Shown here piece after piece: positions 9,031 to 18,684 of a DNA stretch of 64,000 nucleotides. The translations under genes and the position numbers were made by a program. Where the stretch lies: the NCBI GenBank assembly GCA_965229335.1, contig OZ245874.1, positions 1 to 64,000 on the forward strand. The letters are read 5' to 3'. The notes beneath the pieces are model-generated. The model worked only from the letters and a program-made list of their open reading frames with translations, was not told the DNA's origin and did not search any database. The DNA comes from JAFKFH01 sp017307375. GTDB lineage: Bacteria > Pseudomonadota > Alphaproteobacteria > Ferrovibrionales > Ferrovibrionaceae. How positions within the stretch are numbered: position 1 is the stretch's first letter; each line of letters starts with the position of its first letter.

Positions 9031-12000
9031 ATGCGGGGAAACCTTGTCCTCGTCGCACTGCTGGCCGTCGGGTCGCTGCTGCTGGCCTGGGCGATGATCC
9101 CGTCGCCGATGGAGATCGCGGCGATGCAACTGCGCGATTTCGACTATGACCCGGCCCAGGCCTATTTCGAGGCGCAATACGACCAGGGCGACCGGTCGCC
9201 CCAGATCGTCGGGCGGCTGGCCGATCTCTATCTCGAACTGGGCGACCCCGACCGCGCCCAACAGGTCCTGGCAGGCTATGTGACGGCGCATCCCCGCGAT
9301 CTTTCCGCCCTGCGGCGTTTCGCGGACGTGCAATACCTCGTGCGCGACTATTCCGGCCTGCGGGCGAGCCTGGAAAAGCTTGCCGCGGTCGAACCCGACA
9401 TCGCCATCCTGCGGCGGCTGGCCAATATCGCGGTCATGCAGAACGACGGGGCGCGGCGCACCCGCTGGCTGCGTGGCCTGATGCAGCGCGGGGCGGTGAC
9501 CGACGAGGAGGTGACCGAACTGACGCTGCGGCTGGCCGCACGCGACAAGGCCGAAGCGCGCGCGGTCCTGGCCGACTGGCTCACCCGCAAGCCATCGGCG
9601 CGCAATACCGCATCGCTGCAGCTTCTTGCCAGTCTCGCCGCCGACATCGGCGATACCACCGCCCTCGAGCAGGCCGGGCGGATGGCACTGTCGGCCGGCG
9701 GGATGCCGATGTTCCTGACGCTGATCGCCGTTGTCGCCGAACGCGACAAGCCCAGGCTGGCGCTCGATCTCGCCCGCTCGGCCGTCTCGGCGGGCGAGGC
9801 GATGCCGCCGCCGCTTGCCACCCGCGCCGCGCAGATCGAACTGACCGACGGCCGGCCGCAGAACGCCTATGCCCTGCTGCTGCCGCTGTTGCGCGCGAAC
9901 ACCATCGAGCGCGACGCGCTGATCACCCTGATCGATGCCGCGATCAGCCAGCGCGACACCGCCACCGCGTTGGCGGCCGCCTTGCGCTACGGCGTCGCCG
10001 ACCTGCCGCGCGACCGCCTGCGCGGCCTCCTGTCCTTCGCCCAGGGGCAGGGCCGGGAACGCGTCTTGGCCCTCGATGCCCAGGTGACTGCAGCCCAGCG
10101 CCAGACCGACCCGCTGCTGGCCGCCGAACTCGCCGCAGCCCTCGGCCTGCAGGACGAAAGCCGGCGCGCCCTGGCGCGCATCGATCAGCCCGAAGCCCTG
10201 CCGCTGAACGACCGCCTGGCCTATGCCGGCCTGGCCCTGCGGCTCGGCGACCGCGCAGGCGCGCTGCCGATCCTGGCCGCGGTCGCCGAGGATGCCGATG
10301 TGCCGACCGCCGTGCTGGGCGAGCTCGGCCGTCTCTACCTCGATCTCGGCCGCGCCGCCGACGGCCTGCCGCTGTTCCGCCGCCTGAGGACGACCAGGCC
10401 GGGCGGGACGGTCCTGACCGCCTGGGCCGAACTCGAGGCGACCGCGGGCGATCCCGCGGCAGTCGAGCAGTGGCTGGGCACCGGGCCGGAGGTCGACCGC
10501 CAGACCCTGCAGGACCTCTACTGGATCGGGCGCGATCGCGGCCGGGCCAGACTGTCGATGCTGGCGGTCGACCAGATCTCCCGACGCTTTCCCGGCACGC
10601 TCGACCCGGCGATGCAGGCCCGTGCGCTGCTCGACGGCGGCGACGCGGCGGGCGCCCTGGCGATTGCCGAACCGATGGCCGGCCGCGGCGGCGAGGCGGA
10701 AGCGGTCTACATCGCCGCGCTGGCCCGGCTCGGCCGGGATGGCGAGGCCAAACGCTATCTCGTCACCCGCCTGGCCGATCCGCACAGCGACGAAGCGCGC
10801 ATCACCGCGCTGGCGCAGGCACTGGCCGACCTGCCCGGGCCGCTGCCCGCCGACGCCGCGGCCGTGACCCGGCTGGCCGACGACATTCGGAAGGCGGCCA
10901 TCGCCCCCGCCGCGCGTGATGCCCGTCTGGTGCTGCTCGACCGCCTCGATCCCGCGGTCGCCCGACAGGTGGCGGCAGCACTTGCCCAGGCCGACCCAGA
11001 CGGCGCAACCCCGACCGTCGTCACGCTGGTCGGGCCGGACGCGGCGTTCGAGCTGCTGCTGCGCCAGCTGCGCCAGGACCGGCTGTCGCCCGACCTGTCG
11101 CCGCTGCTGGTCCAGCTCGCCTTCGACCGGGGCCAGACCGCCCTGGCCGAACAGGTCGCGCGGCGTACCGGCCTCGGCCCGCTGGCCGACGACCTGGCCC
11201 GCGCCCTGATCGCCCGCGCGGTGGCCGAGCGCCACGGCGACGTGCTGGCGCAATGGGACCAGGAATTCCCGCCGGCTGCGCGCGAGGCGCGCCCGCTGGT
11301 TGCCGTGGCCCTCGATCTCGCCTTCGGCCGCAACGAGGCCGCCCAGCGCCGGATCGATGCGCTGATGCATATCGCGGCCGATCCGGGCACCGCTCCGGCG
11401 ACCGTGATCAGCATCGCCGACGCGCTGGTCGCCATGGGCCGCGCCGCACAGGCGGTCGCGGTGCTCGACCAGGCGCGCCGCAATGCCGGTGATCCGGCGC
11501 TTGCCATCGCCTGGGCCCGGATCGCCGCGCGACGCGGCGACGGCGCCAAGGTCGCCGCCTGGCTCGGCGCGACCCGGCCGACCGATCCGCTGCTGCTGCG
11601 CGACATCTACTATGCTGCGGTCGAGGCGAAGTCGTTTGCGCTGGCCACGACCGCCGCCGACCAGCTGCTGCAGCTGGAGCCCGGCGCCGACAATTCGCTG
11701 CTCTACGCCCAGGCGTTGGCCGGCGCCGGGCGCAAGCCGGCCCTGCGCGACTTTCTGTTGCGCCGGATGGCCCGCACCGACCTGACCACCGCCCAGCGCA
11801 CGGAGATGGGCTGGCTGCTGGTCGAGGCGCTGCCGGGTGCCGCACCCGACGAGAACGGCACCCTGGCCCGCATCATCGACGAGGAGCTGGAGCGGCGGAC
11901 GCTGACCCCGCAGGTCGAGGACCAGCGCCTCGCCATCCTCGCCGCGATCAGCCCCCAGCGCGCCGCCCGGCGCATCGCCGCGGCCGCCGAGGATCCACAG

Positions 12001-12912
12001 GCGACGCGCGAACAGCGTCGCAACCTCGCCGGCCGGCTGCTCGCCCTCGGCGGCAAGGCGATGGCAGAACCGGTCTACCGGCGCCTCGCCGCGGGGCAGC
12101 CGCCCGATTCGCCCGACGTCGCGGAACTGCTGTTCCTGTGGGGACCGGCGCCGACTGCGGGCGAACTCGCCTGGCTGGCAGACCGCGCGCGCAATGCCGC
12201 GCTGGCCAGCCGTGACGCATGGGCCCGGCTGCTGCTCGAGCGCGGCGCGCCCGAACGGGTGCTGAGCCTGGTCGAGGCGCTGCCGCCCGAAGCGGTCACC
12301 CCGGCGCTGGACCAGGTCTATGTCGAGGCGCTGGCGCAGGGCGGCCGGGCCGGGAATCGGATCGGGCTGGCGATCCAGCGCGCCATTGTCCGCAACGCCC
12401 CCACCGCACAGCTGGTGGCGCTCGGCACGCTGGCGGAAGGCGAGCAAGTGACAGGTGCCGCCAACGCAGCCTGGAATGCGATCCTCGCCCGCGACCCCGA
12501 TTCGGGTCCGGCATTGCGCGGCCTTGCCCGCCTCGCCTTCGCCGAAGGCCGGCGTCGCGACGCCATCGCCCTCTATCAGCGCTTGCTGACGCGGAATGCC
12601 GGCACCTGGTCGGACCACTACCAGCTCGGTGAACTGCTGCTGGCCCGCGGCGACCGCGCCGCCGCCCGCCCGGAACAGCAGAAGGCGCTGGCCCTGATCG
12701 ACGCCGAGCGCAAGCCCGACCCGGCCGCGGCGACGGCACGCGCCCAGTTGCTCTACCGCCTCGGCCGGACCGACGAGGCGCTGGCCGCCTTCGAGGCGCA
12801 GCGCCGCGCCCGGCCGCGCGACAAGGACCTGCTGGCCGACTATGTCGGGGTGCTGATGGAACTCGGCCGCAACGGCGAGGCGGCGCGGCTGCTCGGCGGG
12901 AACGCGTCATGA
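9031..12912 (+). CDS. pelB: PelB TPR half: membrane-anchored tetratricopeptide scaffold
   Basis: A 1293-residue protein with one N-terminal membrane anchor (about 4-23) followed almost wholly by tetratricopeptide repeats up to the C-terminus (for example DRSPQIVGRLADLYLELGDP near the start and the final TPRs near LLYRLGRTDEALAAFEAQ). This corresponds to the periplasmic TPR region of PelB, which binds PelA and guides the polymer to the outer membrane. It lies 7 nt after the deacetylase gene, and its stop overlaps the barrel gene by ATGA. In Pseudomonas TPRs and barrel are one protein of about 1190 residues; here the TPR part alone is longer than that. Confidence 0.83.
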   Translation: MRGNLVLVALLAVGSLLLAWAMIPSPMEIAAMQLRDFDYDPAQAYFEAQYDQGDRSPQIVGRLADLYLELGDPDRAQQVLAGYVTAHPRDLSALRRFADVQYLVRDYSGLRASLEKLAAVEPDIAILRRLANIAVMQNDGARRTRWLRGLMQRGAVTDEEVTELTLRLAARDKAEARAVLADWLTRKPSARNTASLQLLASLAADIGDTTALEQAGRMALSAGGMPMFLTLIAVVAERDKPRLALDLARSAVSAGEAMPPPLATRAAQIELTDGRPQNAYALLLPLLRANTIERDALITLIDAAISQRDTATALAAALRYGVADLPRDRLRGLLSFAQGQGRERVLALDAQVTAAQRQTDPLLAAELAAALGLQDESRRALARIDQPEALPLNDRLAYAGLALRLGDRAGALPILAAVAEDADVPTAVLGELGRLYLDLGRAADGLPLFRRLRTTRPGGTVLTAWAELEATAGDPAAVEQWLGTGPEVDRQTLQDLYWIGRDRGRARLSMLAVDQISRRFPGTLDPAMQARALLDGGDAAGALAIAEPMAGRGGEAEAVYIAALARLGRDGEAKRYLVTRLADPHSDEARITALAQALADLPGPLPADAAAVTRLADDIRKAAIAPAARDARLVLLDRLDPAVARQVAAALAQADPDGATPTVVTLVGPDAAFELLLRQLRQDRLSPDLSPLLVQLAFDRGQTALAEQVARRTGLGPLADDLARALIARAVAERHGDVLAQWDQEFPPAAREARPLVAVALDLAFGRNEAAQRRIDALMHIAADPGTAPATVISIADALVAMGRAAQAVAVLDQARRNAGDPALAIAWARIAARRGDGAKVAAWLGATRPTDPLLLRDIYYAAVEAKSFALATTAADQLLQLEPGADNSLLYAQALAGAGRKPALRDFLLRRMARTDLTTAQRTEMGWLLVEALPGAAPDENGTLARIIDEELERRTLTPQVEDQRLAILAAISPQRAARRIAAAAEDPQATREQRRNLAGRLLALGGKAMAEPVYRRLAAGQPPDSPDVAELLFLWGPAPTAGELAWLADRARNAALASRDAWARLLLERGAPERVLSLVEALPPEAVTPALDQVYVEALAQGGRAGNRIGLAIQRAIVRNAPTAQLVALGTLAEGEQVTGAANAAWNAILARDPDSGPALRGLARLAFAEGRRRDAIALYQRLLTRNAGTWSDHYQLGELLLARGDRAAARPEQQKALALIDAERKPDPAAATARAQLLYRLGRTDEALAAFEAQRRARPRDKDLLADYVGVLMELGRNGEAARLLGGNAS

Positions 12913-14726
12913 GGGCCCGCCATCTCGCCCGCGCCTCGATGCTGCCGCTGCTGCTGCTGGCCGGCCCCGCCCTGGCCACGACGATCGCCGTCGACCTGCC
13001 GCTGGCGCCGGAAACGATCGAACGCCGCGACAATGATCCGCGCACGGTGCTGCTGCGCTTCGGCCAGGTCATCGATCCCGCCGAATTCATGGAGCTGACG
13101 GTCGCCGACACCAGCAGCCTGGCGATCGGCGAGGACACCGTGACGCTGGCCTTCGGCCATCCGGTCGTGGCCTCGCTGCGCGACGGCCACCAGCTGTTGC
13201 TTGCCGATGCCACGCCCGACCCCGAGGACATGATGGATATCGGCGGCGGTGCCGCCGAGCCGGCGCCGCCGATCGTCGGCGGTCCGCCAGGCCCGGCGCG
13301 CCTGGACATCCCCCTGCCGCAGGCCCCGGCCCTGGTCGGCCAGCGCGACGGCGATCCGCGCACGGTGGTACTGAGCTTCGCCGAACCGATCGACCCGGCG
13401 GCGTTCGGCGACGTGGCCGGGGCGGAGATCGAGGGCATCACCCTGGGCTACGACACCGCGCTGCTGCAGTTCGACCGGCCGGTCCAGGCCTCGCTGGACG
13501 GGCCGCGCAACCTCGTCGTCGCCGACCTGCCGGCCCCGCGCGTGCCGCTCGCGGCCGATCGCGGGCAGTTGCGCCTCGACATCCTGAAGGCCGAGCTGGA
13601 GGCCCGCACCGGCGATCCGGTCGCCGCCCGCGGCGCCCTGCAGGCGCTCGACCTCGATACCCGCGGCGACCCCGACGTGCTGACGGCACTGGCGTCGGTC
13701 GAACAGCAGCTGGGCGGCTGGAACCGGGCGATCTCCACCTACGACCGGATCCTGGAGACCCGGGCCGGTGACGAGGGGGTGATCGGCGAACGGGACAGGC
13801 TGGAACGGAACTACGGCCCGCAGGTCCGCACCGATCTCGACTGGCAGGAAGTGAAGGACCAGGACCGCCAGTGGATCTCGCGCACCACGGCGCGCGCGCC
13901 GGTCGACCAGAACACGACGGTAGACGGCGCCGTCGAGGCACGCCGGGTGATCGCACCGAATGTCGTGCAGCCGAACGGCGTGCAGACCAACGTGGCGACC
14001 AACAAGGTGCGCGGCGAGATCGCGATCGCCCATGACTGGGGCAACGGCCAGGAAACCCGCGCCGCGCTCTACGGCCAGGAAGGCTCGGCCGGTATCGGCG
14101 CCAGCCACCGCCTGCGCAACGGCGAGACGGAAACCAAGGTTACCGCCTATTATCACAAACCCTTCTGGGACCTGGTCAACGGCATCACCGACCGCGGCAC
14201 GGTCGACGGCATCGAGCTGCGCCGCGAACAGCCGCTATGGCCGCGCTGGTCGGCAGCGGCCGGCGTCACCCTGTCGCGCTACGGCGTCGACGGCGACGAC
14301 GATGTCGGCCGCTCGCTCGGCGTCACCGCCGGCCTGCGCTACGCGCTGGTGCAGGACAAGCCCTTCGTCTCGATCGGCTATGGCTTCGACGGGCTGTTCG
14401 TGACGGGCGTGGAAGCGCGCACCAACGCCCAGGGCGTGCGCTACCAGCCGCTGCCGCTGTCCAAGCGCCAGGCCCATTCGCTGGACATCTATGCGACCGA
14501 CCACCTGCCATGGATCAGCGACAAGCTGCGCTACGACGCCTTCCTCGGCTATTCCGTCGATCCCTACAACGTCAATGGCGTCTTCGGCGGGCTGACCCTC
14601 GCCTACGAGGCAACCGATCGCCTGGAGGCCGGCCTGCGCGCCGCCTACAGCGCCAATTCCGGCACCGGTACCGGCACCGTCGCCCCGGTGACCCGGATCG
14701 GCGGCTATGTCCTGTGGAGATTCTGA
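12909..14726 (+). CDS. PelB barrel half: outer-membrane export porin with duplicated N-terminal domain
   Basis: A 605-residue protein: signal peptide (1-23), two similar beta-rich units (about 25-101 and 130-206; shared features are DxPRTVxLxF, PxDPAxF and a closing LxxAD), a short TPR-like stretch (about 217-300), and a C-terminal region from about 310 rich in alternating strands that ends in GGYVLWRF, a typical outer-membrane barrel terminus with final Phe. It fits the PelB porin through which Pel leaves the cell. The duplicated unit is not something I recognise in Pseudomonas PelB. It overlaps the TPR gene by ATGA and precedes pelD by 2 nt. Confidence 0.8.
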   Translation: MRARHLARASMLPLLLLAGPALATTIAVDLPLAPETIERRDNDPRTVLLRFGQVIDPAEFMELTVADTSSLAIGEDTVTLAFGHPVVASLRDGHQLLLADATPDPEDMMDIGGGAAEPAPPIVGGPPGPARLDIPLPQAPALVGQRDGDPRTVVLSFAEPIDPAAFGDVAGAEIEGITLGYDTALLQFDRPVQASLDGPRNLVVADLPAPRVPLAADRGQLRLDILKAELEARTGDPVAARGALQALDLDTRGDPDVLTALASVEQQLGGWNRAISTYDRILETRAGDEGVIGERDRLERNYGPQVRTDLDWQEVKDQDRQWISRTTARAPVDQNTTVDGAVEARRVIAPNVVQPNGVQTNVATNKVRGEIAIAHDWGNGQETRAALYGQEGSAGIGASHRLRNGETETKVTAYYHKPFWDLVNGITDRGTVDGIELRREQPLWPRWSAAAGVTLSRYGVDGDDDVGRSLGVTAGLRYALVQDKPFVSIGYGFDGLFVTGVEARTNAQGVRYQPLPLSKRQAHSLDIYATDHLPWISDKLRYDAFLGYSVDPYNVNGVFGGLTLAYEATDRLEAGLRAAYSANSGTGTGTVAPVTRIGGYVLWRF

Positions 14727-14728
14727 GC

Positions 14729-16120
14729 ATGGCTTCCCCGGCGCCCGAAACTCTGACCGCGCCCGGCGACCGGCAGGCATGGCGCTGGCCGGCCAATCCC
14801 CGCGCCCTGCTCGAAATTCTGCTGTTCGTCGCCGTCACCCTGGCCATCGACCACTTCTTCTTCGACGGCCATCGTTTCCGCACCGTCACGCTGCACCCGT
14901 TCTGGCTGATGGTGTTGCTGGTCTCGGTCCAGTACGGCGTGGCCGAGGGCCTTGCCGCGGCGCTTGCCGGCACCGCGGCGCTGTGGATCGGCAACCTGCC
15001 GCCGGCCAGGCTCGACCAGGATCTCTACGGCTACTGGCTCGGCGTGGCCGCGATGCCGGCGGCCTGGCTGGCGGCCGCCGTGCTGTTCGGCGAGCTGCGC
15101 GCCCGCGACCGGCGGCGGATCATCGTGCTGTCGCGCGCCCTTGCCGACGGCGAGCGGCAGAACGAGACGCTGAGCCGGGCCTACGACGAGATCAGCGCCG
15201 CCAAGCGCGAGCTGGAGGCCCGCGTCGCCGGCCAGCTCAGGACCGTGTTCTCGATCTACCAGGCCGCCAAGGCGATCGAGCGGCTGGGGCCCGGCGAGGT
15301 GCTGTCGGGCGTAGCCGAGCTGGTGCGGGCGATCCTGTCGGCCAAGCGCTTCTCGGTCTTCCTGCTGAAGGGTGACGCGCTCGAGGCGATCGCGCTGGAA
15401 TCGGTGGTGACCGAAGGCTGGGGCGCCGACGAACGCCTGCCCGAGCGCTATGATGCGGGTTCGGCGCTGTTCCAGGCGGTGGTCGGCGGCCAGCGCTTCC
15501 TGTGCGCCGCCCGCGCCGCCGATGCCGGCATTCTGGGCGATGACGGGGTGCTGGCCGGCCCGATCCTGTCCGCCGAGGGCCGGGTCCTCGGCATGCTCAA
15601 GATCGAGGGGCTGGCCTTCCTCGACCTCAACCTGACGGCGATCGAGAATTTCCGCATCGTCTGCGACTGGATCGGCACCGCCTTCGCCAAGGCCCAGGCC
15701 TTCGAGACGGCGGCCAGCGACAGCCTCTATTCCAGCGAGCGCATGATGCTGTCGACGAGCTTCCTGGAACGCCAGATCGCCTTTCTGACCTCGCTCGGCC
15801 GGCGGATGAAGTTCGACGTCACGTTGCTCGAGGTCACCATAACCGGGGCCGAGCAGGCGGCCGAGGCCGACCGGCTGCTCTACGCCCGCACGGTCGGCGA
15901 AGTCGTCGGCCGCTCGCTGCGCAATACCGACCTCGCCTTCGACCACAAGCGTTCGGGCTTCGAGTTCGCGGTGCTGCTGCCGGCGACCTCGACCGCCGAG
16001 GCCCGCATCGTCGCCAACAAGCTGGAACGGGCGGTGCGCGAACAGCTCGGCGCCGCCCAGGCCGAAGCGGCGGGGATCACGATCGGCGTGCGGGCCCTGG
16101 TGCAAGGGGCCGCGCCATGA
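14729..16120 (+). CDS. pelD: PelD: c-di-GMP-binding inner-membrane regulator of Pel synthesis
   Basis: A 463-residue protein with four predicted membrane helices (within about 27-122), a coiled coil (about 125-170), a GAF domain (about 175-325) and a degenerate GGDEF domain (about 335-460). The cyclase motif is SGFEF (409-413), so it should not make c-di-GMP, but the inhibitory-site motif RxxD is present as RNTD (398-401), the c-di-GMP contact in PelD. Binding c-di-GMP switches on the PelDEFG synthase complex. The ATG at 14729 follows the barrel gene by 2 nt, and the stop overlaps pelE. Confidence 0.92.
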   Translation: MASPAPETLTAPGDRQAWRWPANPRALLEILLFVAVTLAIDHFFFDGHRFRTVTLHPFWLMVLLVSVQYGVAEGLAAALAGTAALWIGNLPPARLDQDLYGYWLGVAAMPAAWLAAAVLFGELRARDRRRIIVLSRALADGERQNETLSRAYDEISAAKRELEARVAGQLRTVFSIYQAAKAIERLGPGEVLSGVAELVRAILSAKRFSVFLLKGDALEAIALESVVTEGWGADERLPERYDAGSALFQAVVGGQRFLCAARAADAGILGDDGVLAGPILSAEGRVLGMLKIEGLAFLDLNLTAIENFRIVCDWIGTAFAKAQAFETAASDSLYSSERMMLSTSFLERQIAFLTSLGRRMKFDVTLLEVTITGAEQAAEADRLLYARTVGEVVGRSLRNTDLAFDHKRSGFEFAVLLPATSTAEARIVANKLERAVREQLGAAQAEAAGITIGVRALVQGAAP

Positions 16121-17181
16121 CCGGCGCCGCCCGCCGTGAACCCCGGCTGGGGGCAGATTTCTGGGTGATGGCCGTCGCAGCCGCCGTCGTCGAGACCATC
16201 CTGCTGGCGCTGCTGGTCCACAAGGTCGTCGGCCTCGGGCTGTTCGGCGCGACCCATGGCGCGGTCGTGCTGGCAATGGCCGGCTGGTGCCGGCTGAACC
16301 GCACGCGATCGGCGGTGGCCTGCCTGCTGTGCCTCGCTGCCACGACGACGATGGCGGCACCGGGCGCCTGGGGCGCCCTGGGCGCCGGACTGGCGCTGCT
16401 CGTCTTCCGCCGCCGCGCCACGTCGTTCGAAGACTGGTATGCCTCGCTGTTCCCGACCGAAGCCGAGAGCCGGGCACTGGCCCTCTACCGGCGGCTCGAG
16501 GCCGGGCAGGAAGGTGTTGCCGCCTCGTCCAGCCTGACCGCCTTCGTCGACATCCTGCGGCTTGGCACGCCCGAGCAGAAGGAAGCCGTCGTCACCATCC
16601 TCAGCCGCAACTTCCGGCCCGCCTTCGCGCCCGCCCTGCGGCTCGCCCTGCAGGACGCGGTCCCGTCGGTGCGTGTGCAGGCGGCCACGGCGGCAGCCGA
16701 GATCGAGAACGATTTCCTCGCCCGTTCGATCGCCCTGCGCCGCGAGATCGAGGCACGGCCCGACGATGTCGAGGCCCATGTCCAGCTGGCGTCGTTCTAC
16801 GACGACTACAGCTATTCCGGCATGCTCGACCCGCTGCGCGAGGAAGAGAACCGCCGGCTGGCCCTGGTGCACTATCGCGAGGCGCTGAAGCGCCGGCCCG
16901 GCGACCTGGCGCTCGAAGCCGCGGTCGGGCGCTGCCTGGTCCGGTCCGGCGACGTGGCGCGGGCCGAGCGCTGGATCGCCCGCTCGCTGCGTCGCGGCCT
17001 CGACGATCGCGCGCTGTTCGTCTGGTATCTCGACTGCCTGTTCGCGCTGCGCCGCTTCGACGAGTTGCGCGACCTGATCGGCAAGAACCAGGCCATCCTG
17101 CTCGGTGACGGCCAGACCCGGCCCGGCGACCCGGTGCCGGCCTCGGTGCAGCTGTGGCTGGCGGAGGAAAAGGCGGCATGA
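16117..17181 (+). CDS. pelE: PelE: inner-membrane TPR component of the Pel synthase
   Basis: A 354-residue protein with hydrophobic helices in the first 100 residues (about 15-60 and 66-95) followed by a helical-repeat cytoplasmic part (about 105-345), including TPR-like units around ARPDDVEAHVQLASFYDDYSYSGM and the KRRPGDLALEAAVGRCLVRSG stretch. PelE bridges PelD to the glycosyltransferase PelF. It starts in an ATGA overlap with pelD and overlaps pelF in the same way, which fits fixed stoichiometry of the D-E-F-G complex. Identification rests on topology, size and position more than on sequence motifs. Confidence 0.86.
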   Translation: MTGAARREPRLGADFWVMAVAAAVVETILLALLVHKVVGLGLFGATHGAVVLAMAGWCRLNRTRSAVACLLCLAATTTMAAPGAWGALGAGLALLVFRRRATSFEDWYASLFPTEAESRALALYRRLEAGQEGVAASSSLTAFVDILRLGTPEQKEAVVTILSRNFRPAFAPALRLALQDAVPSVRVQAATAAAEIENDFLARSIALRREIEARPDDVEAHVQLASFYDDYSYSGMLDPLREEENRRLALVHYREALKRRPGDLALEAAVGRCLVRSGDVARAERWIARSLRRGLDDRALFVWYLDCLFALRRFDELRDLIGKNQAILLGDGQTRPGDPVPASVQLWLAEEKAA

Positions 17182-18683
17182 CCCGGCCGATCGATGTCTG
17201 CCTGGTGCTCGAAGGGACCTACCCCTATGTCGTCGGCGGGGTATCGAGCTGGGTGCACGATCTGGTCAAGGCGCAGGCCGACCTGAATTTCCACGGCGCC
17301 TGCCTGATCGCCGAGGCCAAGCCGCCGCAGATGCGGTTCGAACCGCCCGGAAACTTCGTGACCCATGCCGCGATCTCGCTGCAGCGCCTGGCACCCGGAA
17401 AAAGCGACGAGGCGCTGGCCCGCCGGCTGTTTGCCGAACTGGAAGGGCCACTGACCCGGCTGCTGCATCGGGGGGGCCTCGCCGAACTGCGCGCGGTCCT
17501 GGCGCTGGTCGCGCCGCTGCGCGGGCACATCGGCCGGGCGATCGTGCTGGACAGCCGCGCGGCCTTCGGCTGCGTCGAGCGGATGTATGATGCCGCGATG
17601 CCCGGCGCCTCGTTCCTCGACTACTTCTGGACCTGGCGGGCGCTGGTCGGCGGCCTGATGGCCGTGCTGCTGGCACCGGTGCCGCCGGCGCGGCTCTATC
17701 ACACCATCTCGACCGGCTATGCCGGCCTGCTCGCCGCCCGCATGGGCGTCGAGACCGGGCGGCCGGTGCTGCTGACCGAGCACGGCATCTACACCAACGA
17801 ACGGCGCATCGAGATCGCAATGGCCGACTGGCTGCATGCGGGCGATGCGCAGGGCCTGGCCATCGAGAAACCGCGGCGCGACCTGCGCGACCTGTGGATC
17901 GATGCCTTCGTCGCCTATGCCCGCGCGACCTACGAGGCCGCCACCGAGATCGTCACCCTCTACGGCGGGAACCAGGATCTGCAGCGGCGCGAGGGCGCGC
18001 CGCCGGAAAAGCTGAAGGTGATCCCGAACGGCATCGACTATCCGCGCTTCTCAGGGATCGCCCGCGACCGTTCGGAACGGCGCCCCACCGTGGCGCTGAT
18101 CGGCCGGGTGGTCCCGATCAAGGACCTGAAGACGTTCATCCGCGCCATCGGCATCCTGCGCAACGAAGTCCCCGACGTGCTGGCCGACATCCTCGGGCCG
18201 ACCGAGGAAGACGCGCCCTATGCCGAGGAATGCCGGCGCATGGTCACCCATCTCGGCCTCGAGAACAACGTGCGCTTCCTCGGCCGCGTCAAGCTCGACG
18301 ATCACCTGGGCCGCGTCGACGTGGTCGCGCTGACCTCGATTTCCGAGGCGCAGCCGCTGGTCATGCTCGAAGCCGGTGCGGCGGGCATTCCGTCCGTCGT
18401 CACCGATGTCGGCGCCTGCCGCGAGATGATCTTCGGCCGGCCCGGGGTCGATGCCCATCTCGGCCCCGGCGGCGCGGTGACCCCGGTCGCCAGCCCCGAT
18501 GCGACCGCCGCGGCGCTGGCCCGCCTGCTGACCGACCGCAGCTGGTGGCATGCCTGTTCGACCGCCATGAAGGAACGGGTGCGCGTCAGCTACAACAAGG
18601 TCGAGATCGATCGCATCTACGCCGGGCTCTATCACGACCATCTCGACAGCCGATCGCACGGGCTGCGGGCGGGGGCGGCCTGA
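17178..18683 (+). CDS. pelF: PelF: cytoplasmic GT4-family Pel glycosyltransferase
   Basis: A 501-residue GT-B glycosyltransferase. The N-terminus carries the PelF hallmark EGTYPYVVGGVSSW (12-25), and the C-terminal half carries the GT4 nucleotide-sugar site (VALIGRVVPIKDLKTF; SEAQPLVMLEAGAAGIPSV with the paired glutamates). It polymerises the sugar from a UDP donor at the inner face of the membrane. The start is the ATG at 17178 inside an ATGA overlap; an earlier in-frame ATG at 17154 lies within pelE and lacks support. With the upstream PelX-like epimerase, UDP-GalNAc is the likely donor. Confidence 0.94.
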   Translation: MTRPIDVCLVLEGTYPYVVGGVSSWVHDLVKAQADLNFHGACLIAEAKPPQMRFEPPGNFVTHAAISLQRLAPGKSDEALARRLFAELEGPLTRLLHRGGLAELRAVLALVAPLRGHIGRAIVLDSRAAFGCVERMYDAAMPGASFLDYFWTWRALVGGLMAVLLAPVPPARLYHTISTGYAGLLAARMGVETGRPVLLTEHGIYTNERRIEIAMADWLHAGDAQGLAIEKPRRDLRDLWIDAFVAYARATYEAATEIVTLYGGNQDLQRREGAPPEKLKVIPNGIDYPRFSGIARDRSERRPTVALIGRVVPIKDLKTFIRAIGILRNEVPDVLADILGPTEEDAPYAEECRRMVTHLGLENNVRFLGRVKLDDHLGRVDVVALTSISEAQPLVMLEAGAAGIPSVVTDVGACREMIFGRPGVDAHLGPGGAVTPVASPDATAAALARLLTDRSWWHACSTAMKERVRVSYNKVEIDRIYAGLYHDHLDSRSHGLRAGAA

Positions 18684-18684
18684 G

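Noticed and set aside
9001..12618. Antisense open frame of 1205 codons opposite the Pel TPR gene
   Set aside because: It mirrors a GC-rich coding gene, is rich in Arg, Gly and Gln without domain pattern, and the plus strand has clear TPR repeats in an operon.
14729..16120. Active diguanylate cyclase
   Set aside because: The GGDEF motif is SGFEF; context and GAF domain identify PelD, a c-di-GMP receptor.
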